A stretch of 7,709 nucleotides of DNA, from positions 1 through 7,709 of the forward strand of contig JAOZTW010000231.1 in NCBI GenBank assembly GCA_029938985.1. Direction: 5' to 3'. This stretch comes from Bacteroidales bacterium. Its GTDB lineage: Bacteria; Bacteroidota; Bacteroidia; Bacteroidales; JAOZQN01. Positions 1 through 7,394 of the stretch are shown piece by piece (within the stretch, counting starts at the first letter, position 1; each line of letters starts with the position of its first letter). The translations under genes and the position numbers were made by a program. The notes under the pieces were generated by a model. It did not search any database. It was not told the DNA's origin and saw nothing but the letters and a program-made list of their open reading frames with translations.

Positions 1-29
1 GCAATTAATCAATGCTTTAATGTTATGAT

Positions 30-54
30 AAAAAGTTTTCCCGACTTTTCAGTA
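30..54 (+). repeat. 25-bp dispersed direct repeat, left copy
   Basis: This 25-base sequence recurs without mismatch at 7395-7419 in the same orientation. Its core, AAAAGTTTTCCCGACTTTT (31-49), can fold into a small hairpin with a 6-bp stem (AAAAGT with ACTTTT) and a seven-base loop TTTCCCG. Similarity stops just outside the 25 bases on both sides, so it behaves as a discrete unit. It may be the end of an insertion element or a repeated extragenic motif; I do not recognise the family. The remainder of 1-99 is A+T-rich with no gene visible. Confidence 0.85.
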
Positions 55-99
55 ATATAATAGTTTAAAATTAAAAATAAATTATAATTTTGAAAATTA

Positions 100-280
100 T
101 TAAGCTGATTAATTCATAAATTCTCGTTATGAGATGCGTAAATGTCTGATAGATTTGAACAACCGCAGATTTTTAAATAATTGTAATAGTAAACTATTTC
201 AATAATTAAAAAAACGAGGACGTTCAAATATACAGACAGTTACGCATTGGAATAGAAAATTTATGAATTATTCAGGTTAA
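100..280. repeat. Near-palindromic element of about 180 bp
   Basis: The two halves are imperfect reverse complements along nearly their whole length. TTAAGCTGATTAATTCATAA at the left end matches the reverse complement of the right end (TTAACCTGAATAATTCATAA). Inner matching blocks are ATGCGTAA with TTACGCAT, TGTCTGATAGATTTGAAC with GTTCAAATATACAGACA, and TTAAATAATTG with CAATAATTAA. The centre is a hairpin, AATAGT (185-190) and ACTATT (193-198) around AA. No reading frame of useful length lies inside. This is the shape of a MITE, or of an insertion sequence reduced to its two ends. Whether it is transcribed is unknown. Weak complementarity extends outward to about 96 and 285. Confidence 0.8.
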
Positions 281-285
281 ATAAT

Positions 286-407
286 GGCGTTTTCACGAGA
301 GTTAAGTTCAAGGCTTTTTTGAAATATTAGAATTAAAGTTTACCTTTGTAAATGAGCATTTTAATATTTCAAAAGTAACAAAGAAATTGATACTCGTGAA
401 AAACGCC
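286..407 (-). mobile_element. 122-bp MITE-like element, copy 1
   Basis: The ends are inverted repeats: GGCGTTTTCACGAG (286-299) and CTCGTGAAAAACGCC (393-407), differing by one T. Inner arms also pair: TTTTGAAATATTA (317-329) with TAATATTTCAAAA (362-374), and TTTAC (339-343) with GTAAA (348-352) around a CTTT loop, so the unit can form one long imperfect hairpin. The octamer TAAATAAT lies immediately outside both ends (278-285 and 408-415), as expected of a target-site duplication. Two further copies lie at 7455 and 7619 in the opposite orientation; strand is assigned so that those read plus. No protein is encoded, so any movement would need a transposase from elsewhere. Confidence 0.85.
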
Positions 408-652
408 TAAATAATGTATTTTTTTGGATTTTAAGACTCCCCACATAAAGTTGAAAAGTAGTAATTTCCAACGATTTTTTCGGGTCAAGCAAACACTCTT
501 TACACTAATTTTATCTTCAAACTTTAAACATGTAGCTGGTTTTTATATATAAATTTCCAAAAATACAAATTTAATTTTTTTTTTCAATATCAATCTTTTA
601 ATTATTCTTTTTTAATAAAAAAGATTTTTTTCAATTCCTAATAAGCAATTTT
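408..652. other. Gene-free A+T-rich leader region before rsmE
   Basis: I see no coding region here. It starts with the right-hand octamer of the neighbouring element. TAAAGTTGAA (446-455) and TTCAAACTTTA (516-526) are inverted relative to each other with one bulged base, around a comparatively G+C-richer stretch containing TTTTTTCGGGTCAAGC. A 12-base A/T palindrome lies at 542-553, and long T tracts fill 571-631. No clear Bacteroidota TAnnTTTG promoter box was found near the rsmE start, so its transcription start cannot be placed. Confidence 0.5.
606..631 (+). terminator. Possible weak hairpin with T tract
   Basis: TCTTTTTT (606-613) and AAAAAAGA (617-624) pair around AAT, followed by a run of seven T (625-631). 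The layout is that of an intrinsic terminator, but the stem is almost entirely A-T and it sits only about 20 bases before the rsmE start codon. It could be a remnant, a weak attenuator, or chance in A/T-rich sequence. Confidence 0.25.
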
Positions 653-1342
653 ATGCACATTTTTTATACTCCCGAAATTTCACCAGGTTTTTGTTTTTTG
701 AATAAAAACGAATCAAATCATTGTGTAAAAGTTTTAAGATTAAAATTAAATGATATTATTCAACTTGTAGATGGCAAGGGCAATAGCTACGAAGCAAAAA
801 TTATTAACCCGAATTCAAAAAAATGTGAATTTGAAGTGATAAATAAAATTGAAAATTTTGGAAAAAGAAATTTTGAATTATCTATTGCAATTGCTCCTAC
901 AAAAAATATTAATAGATTTGAATGGTTTTTAGAAAAATCTACCGAAATTGGTATTGAACACATTTTACCTTTTAAAAGTTTTCATTCTGAAAGAAAAATA
1001 ATAAAACAAGAACGTTCCGAGAAGGTAATTATTGCAGCTATGAAACAATCTGTTAAAGCATACAAACCCGATTTAAAAGAAATGCAATCACTAAAAAATT
1101 TGATAAAGAATAATTTTGAGGGACAAAAATTTATTGCCTATTGCAAAACAGACAATCAAATAGAACAAAAACGTGTGGCAGATGAAAATGTTTTAATATT
1201 AATTGGACCAGAAGGTGGTTTTTCGGAACAAGAAATTGATTTAGCAAAAAAATATGGTTTTATCCCTATTTCTTTTGGAAAAAGCAGACTACGTAGCGAA
1301 ACAGCAGGAGTGGTAGCTTGTACATATTTTTCATTCCAATAA
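653..1342 (+). CDS. rsmE: 16S rRNA (uracil(1498)-N(3))-methyltransferase RsmE
   Basis: RsmE methylates N3 of U1498 in helix 44 of 16S rRNA in the small ribosomal subunit, using S-adenosylmethionine; it belongs to the SPOUT (knotted) methyltransferases. The 229 residues are full length, slightly shorter than many homologues. The N terminus MHIFYTPEI and a PUA-like domain (about 1-70) fit the family. The SPOUT domain (about 75-229) shows a family-type stretch EKSTEIGIEHILPF, then SERK, then AAMKQSVKAYKPDL, the knot motif IGPEGGFSEQEI (GPEGG at residues 185-189) and LRSETAGVVA (213-222), which form the cofactor site. ATG at 653 is chosen because the product begins as homologues do. The leader is A/T-rich without a Shine-Dalgarno site, usual in Bacteroidota. 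It stands alone, 388 bases before the next gene. The identification is from recalled family motifs. Confidence 0.95.
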   Translation: MHIFYTPEISPGFCFLNKNESNHCVKVLRLKLNDIIQLVDGKGNSYEAKIINPNSKKCEFEVINKIENFGKRNFELSIAIAPTKNINRFEWFLEKSTEIGIEHILPFKSFHSERKIIKQERSEKVIIAAMKQSVKAYKPDLKEMQSLKNLIKNNFEGQKFIAYCKTDNQIEQKRVADENVLILIGPEGGFSEQEIDLAKKYGFIPISFGKSRLRSETAGVVACTYFSFQ

Positions 1343-1353
1343 ATTAAGTAAGG

Positions 1354-1390
1354 AATGATACAATTATTCAAAGGTTCAATGATACAATTA
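1354..1390 (+). repeat. 13-bp direct repeat after rsmE
   Basis: AATGATACAATTA occurs at 1354-1366 and again at 1378-1390, a period of 24 bases, starting about 12 bases after the rsmE stop codon. The two 13-mers are identical, while the sequences between and after them differ. It may be a small duplication or a paired protein-binding site; nothing here decides. Confidence 0.5.
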
Positions 1391-1678
1391 AGTGATTATA
1401 AACCAATAAAATAAAGAAATACAAATGTGTAAAAACTTTTGTATGGGTACTTAGTTAGCAAATTATTTAATTACTATGTATATTAAAATAAATTTATTTT
1501 TGTTTTTACAAGAATAAATAATATAATATCAAGATATTTACAAATTTATTGAATAAATTATTAAAGTAAAATAATAAATTTATATGGTTAATTATATTTT
1601 TTTATATTCTTAATTATAAGTAATATTTTATTTTTTTTAGTGTGTAATTCAAAATACGAAAATAAGGTTTAATTTTTG

Positions 1679-1708
1679 TTGTATAATAAAAATTTTCTTA
1701 TAATTTTG
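1679..1708 (+). promoter_or_regulatory. Bacteroidota-type promoter of the kinase gene
   Basis: TTG at 1679-1681 is followed after exactly 19 bases by TAATTTTG (1701-1708). This matches the -33 TTG and -7 TAnnTTTG consensus known for the primary sigma factor of Bacteroidota. Transcription would start around 1714-1717, leaving a leader of only about 15 bases before the GTG start at 1731. No operator or other regulatory site is evident. Confidence 0.7.
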
Positions 1709-1730
1709 TGGCTTACAAAAATAACTAATT

Positions 1731-4700
1731 GTGAAAATAACCGATTTACAAAAAATTTACGAAAGTTTAAATACAGTACTATATATTGTGAAACAAGAAA
1801 AGTCGAACAAGAAAATAGTTCTGAAAGTTTTGAAAGATGAATATCCATCTGATTCTCAGTTAGTGCGTTTTTATAATGAGTATGAATATACTCATAATAT
1901 TAATGTTAACGGAGTTAGAAAGGTAATTGATAAGACAAAATATAAAAATAAAAATGCACTTTTTCTCGAATATTTTGATGGTTATTCTATAAAAGAAGCA
2001 TTTACAGGTTATTTACAAATTAATAAATTTTTGAAATATGCTATCAATATTTCCCAAACTCTTGGAGAAATTCACGCCAATAATATTATTCATAAGGACA
2101 TAAATAGTAGAAATATTCTCGCAAATAATAATGACGAAATTAAAATTATTGATTTTGGAATTTCGTCGAGCTATGATTTAACTATCTCAAATACCCAAAA
2201 AATTGAGCATTTGGAAGGTCGTTTGCATTACATTTCCCCCGAACAAACAGGTCGCATGAATCGTACTGTTGATTATCGTACTGATTTATATTCACTTGGA
2301 ATTGTTTTTTATGAACTTTTAACAGGCAGATTACCTTTTGAATATGACGATTCTATGAAGCTAATTCATGCTCATATAGCAGAAAATCCTGATGAAATTA
2401 ACAAACGAATAAAGAAAGTACCTCGTATATTATCTGATGTAGTAATGAAATTGATTTCTAAAAATGCGGAAGATCGTTATCAATCTGCTTTTGGTGTAAA
2501 ATATGATTTGCAAAAAATATTATTTAGTAAAACACCAGAATATGAAGATTTTATACTTGGAGAAAAAGATTTTTCTGGAAAATTAAACATTGCCAAAAAA
2601 ATGTATGGTCGTGACGAGGAATTAAAAAAATTGTATAAAAGTTATGCAAATACAAGTAATGGAGCGACAGAATTATTAGTTATATCAGGACAAGCTGGAG
2701 CTGGAAAATCTGTTTTTATTTATGAAATTTATAAAAAAGTTATTGAAAATAATGGATTTTATTTGCATGGTAAGTATGAAGAATTTAAACGCAATATTCC
2801 ATATAGTGCGTTAATTAGTGCCTTTAATGGTTTTGTTGAAAGCCTTTTAATAAAAACGGATAGTGAGCTAAATTATTGGAGAAAATTAATTCAGACTTCG
2901 GTAGGAAATGTTGGTAAAGTATTAACAAATATATTACCAAGTTTAAGTTTAATAATTGGAAAACAACCAGATATACCAGCACTTGAAGGCAAAAATGCAA
3001 AAAATAGATTTAATTTTGTATGGATTAGTTTTATTAAAGCTATTTCGGTAGCAGAGCATCCATTTGTTTTGTATTTAGACGAAATGCAATGGGCTGATAG
3101 TGATTCTCTTGAATTATTAAAAATATTATTTGCTGATTTTGAATTAAACTATTTTCTTTGTGTAACTTCGCACAACGAGGCACAAATAGATTCTTCTTTC
3201 GCATATTTGAAATTTATAGAGGAACAAAAAGATGAAACTATTAAAATTAATGAAATAAAGCTTAAAAACTTAACAAAACAAGATATTTTTCAACTAATAA
3301 ATGACACATTAAAACAGAACGATGAATTTGATGTTGATTTTATAAAATTTACTGATTTAATTTATTCAAAAACAAATGGTAATATATTTTTCACAATACA
3401 ATTATTAGAAAATTTATATCAGGAAAAATTATTATATTTTGATTTCAAAACCAATTTATGGCAGTGGGATATTGAACAAATAAAAAAACAAAAAATATCG
3501 GATAATTTAATTGAGTTATTAGTGAAAAAGGTGCAAAAGTTACCTAAAAATACTCGAAAAATTCTTAAAATAGCCTCATGTATTGGAGTTTCTTTTAGTA
3601 TAAAATTATTAAAATCTATTAGTCTAAAAGAAGACGATTTTGACGAAATATTGAAAAATTCTTTGAACGAAAAAATTATTACAACATCAAATTACGAAGA
3701 TTATAATTTTGTTGATAGTAAAATTCAGAAATCAATATATTCGACACTTGAAAGAGAAGAAAAATCTATAATTCATTATAAAATAGCAAATTTTTTAATA
3801 AATAATATAAAAAAGGAAAAACAAGAAGAATTTATTTTTGATATAGTAAATCATTATAACAATGGAATTAGTAATATTAAGTTAGATGAAGATAAAAAAA
3901 AGTTATCAGAATTAAATTTATTAGCTGCAACAAAAGCCAAACAAAATGCCGCATTTGATACCGCTTACAATTATATGAAAATTTCTTATAATTTTTTTGA
4001 TAAACAAAATTGGAAAAACAATTATAAACTTACATTAAATATTTTTAATGAACTTGCAAAATTGTCATATCTTACAGGAAAGTATAACGAGACAACGATA
4101 TTGAGTAAACAAATAATTAAAAAAGCAAATAATACAATTGATAAAGTTGAAGCTTATCTTACTCTTATAGATTTGTATAGAGCAAAAGCACAATACGATA
4201 AGGCTGTTGAAATTGGCTTGACAATACTTGAAAGTCTTGGTATGAAAAATTTGAAAAGAACAAGTAAAGCAAAGTTGATAAAACTTTTTTTGTTGGTTAA
4301 GCTACATTTAAAGAGAAAAAATCCAGAAGCTATTGTTAATCAGCCACTATTAACAGATGTAAAATTACTCGCAATAATAAAAATAATGGATGCAATAGGT
4401 TCGGCGGCTTATTTGGTAAAACCAGATTTATTTCCAATATTAATTTTAAGAAGAATTATTTTAACTATCAAAAATGGGAATGATATTGGCTCTCCTTTTT
4501 CTTATGCTTCTTATGGTATATTTTTAAATGTTTTGAACAAACCAGACGAAGCATTGATATATGGTAAGTTAGCACTCGATTTGTATGATAAACTACAATC
4601 TGAAGTTGTTTATTCTAAAGTTAATTTTGTAATAAATTTTAATGTGTATCCTTGGAAAAAAAGAATTCATGATTTTTATAAAAATTTTCAAATAGCCTAT

Positions 4701-6971
4701 CAAAAAGGTAACGAAATAGGTGATATTGAATTTACTGCATATTCACTTTCAAGTTATGGTTTTTTTCAAAATGTATCTGGATTTAATTTAAAAAAGTTAT
4801 TACAAAAATCTATTAGTGATTTAGAGATATTTAAAAATTTAAAACAAGAAGTAAGCATAAAAAGACAATATATTTTTATGCAATTTTACGAACGAATGGT
4901 AAACGATGCTGAAAGTACAAAATATTTTAACGAAAAAGAAGAAGTTCCTATGTTTTTAAAAGAAAAAGATTTAAGTACATTATCATATTGTTTTATTTAT
5001 AAAACTATTTCTCTTTATTTATTTGGAAACTACGAAGAAGCTTACAAATCATCAAAAGAATCTGTAAGATTTAAAGATGGAATAAAAGCTAATTATTTAA
5101 TTTCATTACATAATTTTTATTATTCATTATCAATACTTTCAGTAATAGATACAAAAGACAAAAATGAACAAAAAAAACTATTAGAAATAGTATTGAAAAA
5201 TCAAAAAATACTTAAAAATTGGTCAACATATTGTGAAGCAAATTTTAAACACAAATATTATTTGGTAGAAGCAGAACGATTAAAATATTTGAAATTGTAT
5301 GAAAAAGCCAGAACAATGTATGAAAAAGCAATAATAGAATCTCAAATAAACGATTTTTTGAACGAGGAAGCTATTGTATGGGAAAGAGCATCAATATTTT
5401 TTGTTCAACAAAAAAACTATCATATCGCTCAATTTTATATGCAAAAAGCGTATAGTTCATATAAGTCTTGGGGGGCATTTTCAAAGTTAAAGGAAATAGA
5501 GAAAAAGTATTCTGATTTTGTATATCTTAATTCACAAATTGATACTATTAGTACTCTCACTCCTAATACTATTTCGCAACACATGAACACTGGCAACTCG
5601 CTTGATATTAACACAATAATAAAAGCATCACAGACTTTGTCGGGAGAAGTAAAAATTGAAAATTTGTTAAAAAAAATGCTTTCAATACTTATTGAAAATG
5701 CTGGTGCCCAAAATGGCATTATTATTAATAATCAAAATGGAGTATATAAAATAGAAGCAATTGGGAGTAATAATGATAATGATATTATAATTGAATCTCA
5801 AAATTTTGATACTTCTAAAAAATTAGCTATTTCTGTTGTAAAATATGTTATTAGAACCAAAAAATACATAATATTAGATGACGCACAAAATGATAAAAGC
5901 TATATGTTTGATGATTATATCAAAAATAATAATGTGAAATCTATATATTGCCATCCAGTTATTAAAAATAATAAAATAACAGCAATAATTTATTTAGAAA
6001 ACAATTTAAGTGTAAATGTTTTTACAACCAATAGAATAGAGATTGTAAATATGTTGTCGGCACAAATAGCTATTTCAATAGAAAATGCTTTGTTGTACGA
6101 AAACTTGGAACAAAAAGTGGAGGAACGTACTAAAAAATTGAAAAAAGCAAACAATAGTATTACCGACAGTATTGTTTATGCACGACGAATTCAAAAAGCA
6201 ATAATACCTTCACGAGAATTTATTAACAAAATTACTCTTGATAATTTTATTTTTTTCAAACCAAGAGACATTGTGAGTGGCGATTTTTACTGGGCAGAAC
6301 AAAAAGGAGATTTTGGAATTATTGTAGCGGCAGATTGTACAGGACATGGAGTTCCTGGTGCTTTTTTAAGTATGCTTGGTATTTCGTTGCTTGACAGGAT
6401 TGTTGCTGACACCAAAGAAGTTAATGCTGCATATATTCTTGATAAATTAAGGATTGGAGTTAAAAAAGCATTACATCAAGAATTAACTTTAGGCGGTTCA
6501 AAAGACGGAATGGATATAGCAATTATTTGTTTTGATAAAAAAACCAAAAAGTTACAATATGCAGGTGCATACAATCCGTTGTACATTATTAGAGATATTA
6601 ATGACGATTTAAGTAATAATTTACGTGTTTTTTCGGATACAAAAATTAGTACTACCAAAAAATTAATAGAAATTAAAGCTAACAGAATGCCAATTGGAAT
6701 ACATTATAAAGTAGAAAAAGATTTTACTAACAATGTTATTGATATTAAAAAAGATGATTTATTTTATATATTTACAGATGGATATGCAGACCAGTTTGGT
6801 GGGAAAAAAGTAACCAAATTTTTAATTAAAAAATTGAAAAAATTATTGTTACAAATATCAGAAGAATCATTATCAAAACAAAAAGATATTTTGGAAAATA
6901 CATTAAAAAAATGGCAAGGTCCTGTAAGACAATTAGACGATATATTAGTTATAGGATTAAAAATATATTAA
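1731..6971 (+). CDS. Multidomain Ser/Thr kinase - AAA ATPase - GAF - SpoIIE phosphatase
   Basis: This 1746-residue signalling protein probably acts in the cytoplasm; no signal peptide or membrane segment was seen. The kinase domain (about 1-265) has Lys32 in IVLKVLK, Glu50 as candidate helix-C Glu, HKDINSRN (121-128, Asp123, Asn128), DFG (141-143) and SPEQTGRMNR (169-178). It lacks a glycine-rich loop. The AAA_16-type ATPase starts at YGRDEEL (292), with Walker A GQAGAGKS (320-327) and Walker B FVLYLDEMQWAD (445-456). A helical, TPR-like region covers about 725-1265, a GAF domain about 1300-1455, and a coiled coil about 1459-1480. A linker, SITDSIVYARRIQKAIIP, leads into the SpoIIE/PP2C phosphatase. 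Its metal-site acidic residues are present: Asp1518 (GDFYW), Asp1535 (ADCTGHG), Asp1592/Asp1595, Asp1683 (TDGY) and Asp1736/Asp1737. The GTG start is chosen because TAA (1722-1724) is in frame just upstream and no ATG precedes Lys32. Related proteins often end in a histidine kinase instead. Architecture is firm; ligand and substrates are unknown. Confidence 0.92.
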   Translation: MKITDLQKIYESLNTVLYIVKQEKSNKKIVLKVLKDEYPSDSQLVRFYNEYEYTHNINVNGVRKVIDKTKYKNKNALFLEYFDGYSIKEAFTGYLQINKFLKYAINISQTLGEIHANNIIHKDINSRNILANNNDEIKIIDFGISSSYDLTISNTQKIEHLEGRLHYISPEQTGRMNRTVDYRTDLYSLGIVFYELLTGRLPFEYDDSMKLIHAHIAENPDEINKRIKKVPRILSDVVMKLISKNAEDRYQSAFGVKYDLQKILFSKTPEYEDFILGEKDFSGKLNIAKKMYGRDEELKKLYKSYANTSNGATELLVISGQAGAGKSVFIYEIYKKVIENNGFYLHGKYEEFKRNIPYSALISAFNGFVESLLIKTDSELNYWRKLIQTSVGNVGKVLTNILPSLSLIIGKQPDIPALEGKNAKNRFNFVWISFIKAISVAEHPFVLYLDEMQWADSDSLELLKILFADFELNYFLCVTSHNEAQIDSSFAYLKFIEEQKDETIKINEIKLKNLTKQDIFQLINDTLKQNDEFDVDFIKFTDLIYSKTNGNIFFTIQLLENLYQEKLLYFDFKTNLWQWDIEQIKKQKISDNLIELLVKKVQKLPKNTRKILKIASCIGVSFSIKLLKSISLKEDDFDEILKNSLNEKIITTSNYEDYNFVDSKIQKSIYSTLEREEKSIIHYKIANFLINNIKKEKQEEFIFDIVNHYNNGISNIKLDEDKKKLSELNLLAATKAKQNAAFDTAYNYMKISYNFFDKQNWKNNYKLTLNIFNELAKLSYLTGKYNETTILSKQIIKKANNTIDKVEAYLTLIDLYRAKAQYDKAVEIGLTILESLGMKNLKRTSKAKLIKLFLLVKLHLKRKNPEAIVNQPLLTDVKLLAIIKIMDAIGSAAYLVKPDLFPILILRRIILTIKNGNDIGSPFSYASYGIFLNVLNKPDEALIYGKLALDLYDKLQSEVVYSKVNFVINFNVYPWKKRIHDFYKNFQIAYQKGNEIGDIEFTAYSLSSYGFFQNVSGFNLKKLLQKSISDLEIFKNLKQEVSIKRQYIFMQFYERMVNDAESTKYFNEKEEVPMFLKEKDLSTLSYCFIYKTISLYLFGNYEEAYKSSKESVRFKDGIKANYLISLHNFYYSLSILSVIDTKDKNEQKKLLEIVLKNQKILKNWSTYCEANFKHKYYLVEAERLKYLKLYEKARTMYEKAIIESQINDFLNEEAIVWERASIFFVQQKNYHIAQFYMQKAYSSYKSWGAFSKLKEIEKKYSDFVYLNSQIDTISTLTPNTISQHMNTGNSLDINTIIKASQTLSGEVKIENLLKKMLSILIENAGAQNGIIINNQNGVYKIEAIGSNNDNDIIIESQNFDTSKKLAISVVKYVIRTKKYIILDDAQNDKSYMFDDYIKNNNVKSIYCHPVIKNNKITAIIYLENNLSVNVFTTNRIEIVNMLSAQIAISIENALLYENLEQKVEERTKKLKKANNSITDSIVYARRIQKAIIPSREFINKITLDNFIFFKPRDIVSGDFYWAEQKGDFGIIVAADCTGHGVPGAFLSMLGISLLDRIVADTKEVNAAYILDKLRIGVKKALHQELTLGGSKDGMDIAIICFDKKTKKLQYAGAYNPLYIIRDINDDLSNNLRVFSDTKISTTKKLIEIKANRMPIGIHYKVEKDFTNNVIDIKKDDLFYIFTDGYADQFGGKKVTKFLIKKLKKLLLQISEESLSKQKDILENTLKKWQGPVRQLDDILVIGLKIY

Positions 6972-7042
6972 AATCGTTGTTTTCTTATCTCTAAATTAAA
7001 ATTGGAAAAATCATGTAAACAGTTCATTATATCACAATAAAC
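6972..7042. other. Downstream flank of the kinase gene, no gene seen
   Basis: This is A+T-rich sequence directly after the stop codon. No clear hairpin with a T tract is visible, so the transcript end of the kinase gene cannot be placed. The following bases to the window end are also gene-free and are described by the repeat entries. Confidence 0.5.
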
Positions 7043-7284
7043 ACCTCTAATAAATAACTGGACATTTATTTTTAAACAACATTAGAATCAATTATTTGCA
7101 TATTTTTTTAAAAATATTAAAATACAACAAACATAAAAAACTAATATTAAATTTTTCAAAAAAAACAATTACTATTCTATAATTAAAATTAGAAAATCTA
7201 AAATAAACAAAAAACATGAACACAACAATATAAATATCAACATATTGTAGCCATGTCCAGTTTTTTACCCATTATTTTAGAGGT
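7043..7284. repeat. Inverted-repeat pair around a gene-free core, possible IS remnant
   Basis: ACCTCTAA (7043-7050) and AACTGGACAT (7056-7065) on the left are mirrored by ATGTCCAGTT (7253-7262) and TTAGAGGT (7277-7284) on the right. The spacing inside each arm differs (5 and 14 bases), so the arms are the same sequence with an indel. The core of about 190 bases is A+T-rich with no usable reading frame. The layout fits a MITE or an insertion sequence that has lost its transposase gene. No flanking duplication could be found. I cannot name a family. Confidence 0.6.
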
Positions 7285-7394
7285 CAGAATATACAGAATA
7301 GTTGGAAGTTTTTTTGTCTAAACACTAAAATACTGATTGATAAAAACCGAATAAATTGTTAATTGTTCTGAAAATATAATAGATAGATATTGCA
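7285..7394. other. Gene-free A+T-rich stretch
   Basis: No gene or clear signal is seen. TACTGA (7331-7336) is the reverse complement of the TCAGTA that ends the following 25-bp repeat, so the two could bound a small unit of about 89 bases, but six bases are too few to support this. Confidence 0.3.

Larger units (their letters stand above)
1343..1730. other. Gene-free spacer between rsmE and the kinase gene
   Basis: No coding region is supported here. AATGATACAATTA occurs twice as a direct repeat (1354-1366 and 1378-1390), starting just after the rsmE stop. A 16-base A/T palindrome lies at 1485-1500. No convincing G+C-containing terminator hairpin follows rsmE. The 3' end of the spacer carries the promoter of the kinase gene, so the two genes probably do not form an operon. 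Confidence 0.6.

Noticed and set aside
421..540. Possible structured RNA in the slightly G+C-richer stretch
   Set aside because: Only one bulged inverted repeat is visible and no known riboswitch or RNA motif was recognised, so no RNA gene is called.
1156..1371. Minus-strand frame of 71 codons overlapping the end of rsmE
   Set aside because: It lies almost entirely opposite conserved RsmE motifs (GPEGG, LRSETAG) and has no recognisable product; it is a shadow of the true gene.
1485..1500. Perfect 16-base palindrome AAAATAAATTTATTTT as an operator or terminator
   Set aside because: It consists only of A and T in a region that is nearly all A and T, so chance is a sufficient explanation.
1731..1733. 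A downstream ATG as the kinase start
   Set aside because: The first in-frame ATG (residue 176) lies after the catalytic loop and DFG motif and would delete most of the kinase domain, so the GTG is preferred.
5435..5719. Minus-strand frame of 94 codons inside the kinase gene
   Set aside because: It is fully opposite the end of the helical region and start of the GAF domain, with no family resemblance or promoter; a shadow frame.
6476..6658. Minus-strand frame of 60 codons inside the phosphatase domain
   Set aside because: It is opposite the conserved KDGMD segment of the phosphatase and has no independent support.
6989..7199. Similar sequences around AATTAAAATT near 6995 and 7180 as a direct repeat
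   Set aside because: The match is imperfect, needs gaps and consists mostly of A/T; it is not distinguishable from background.
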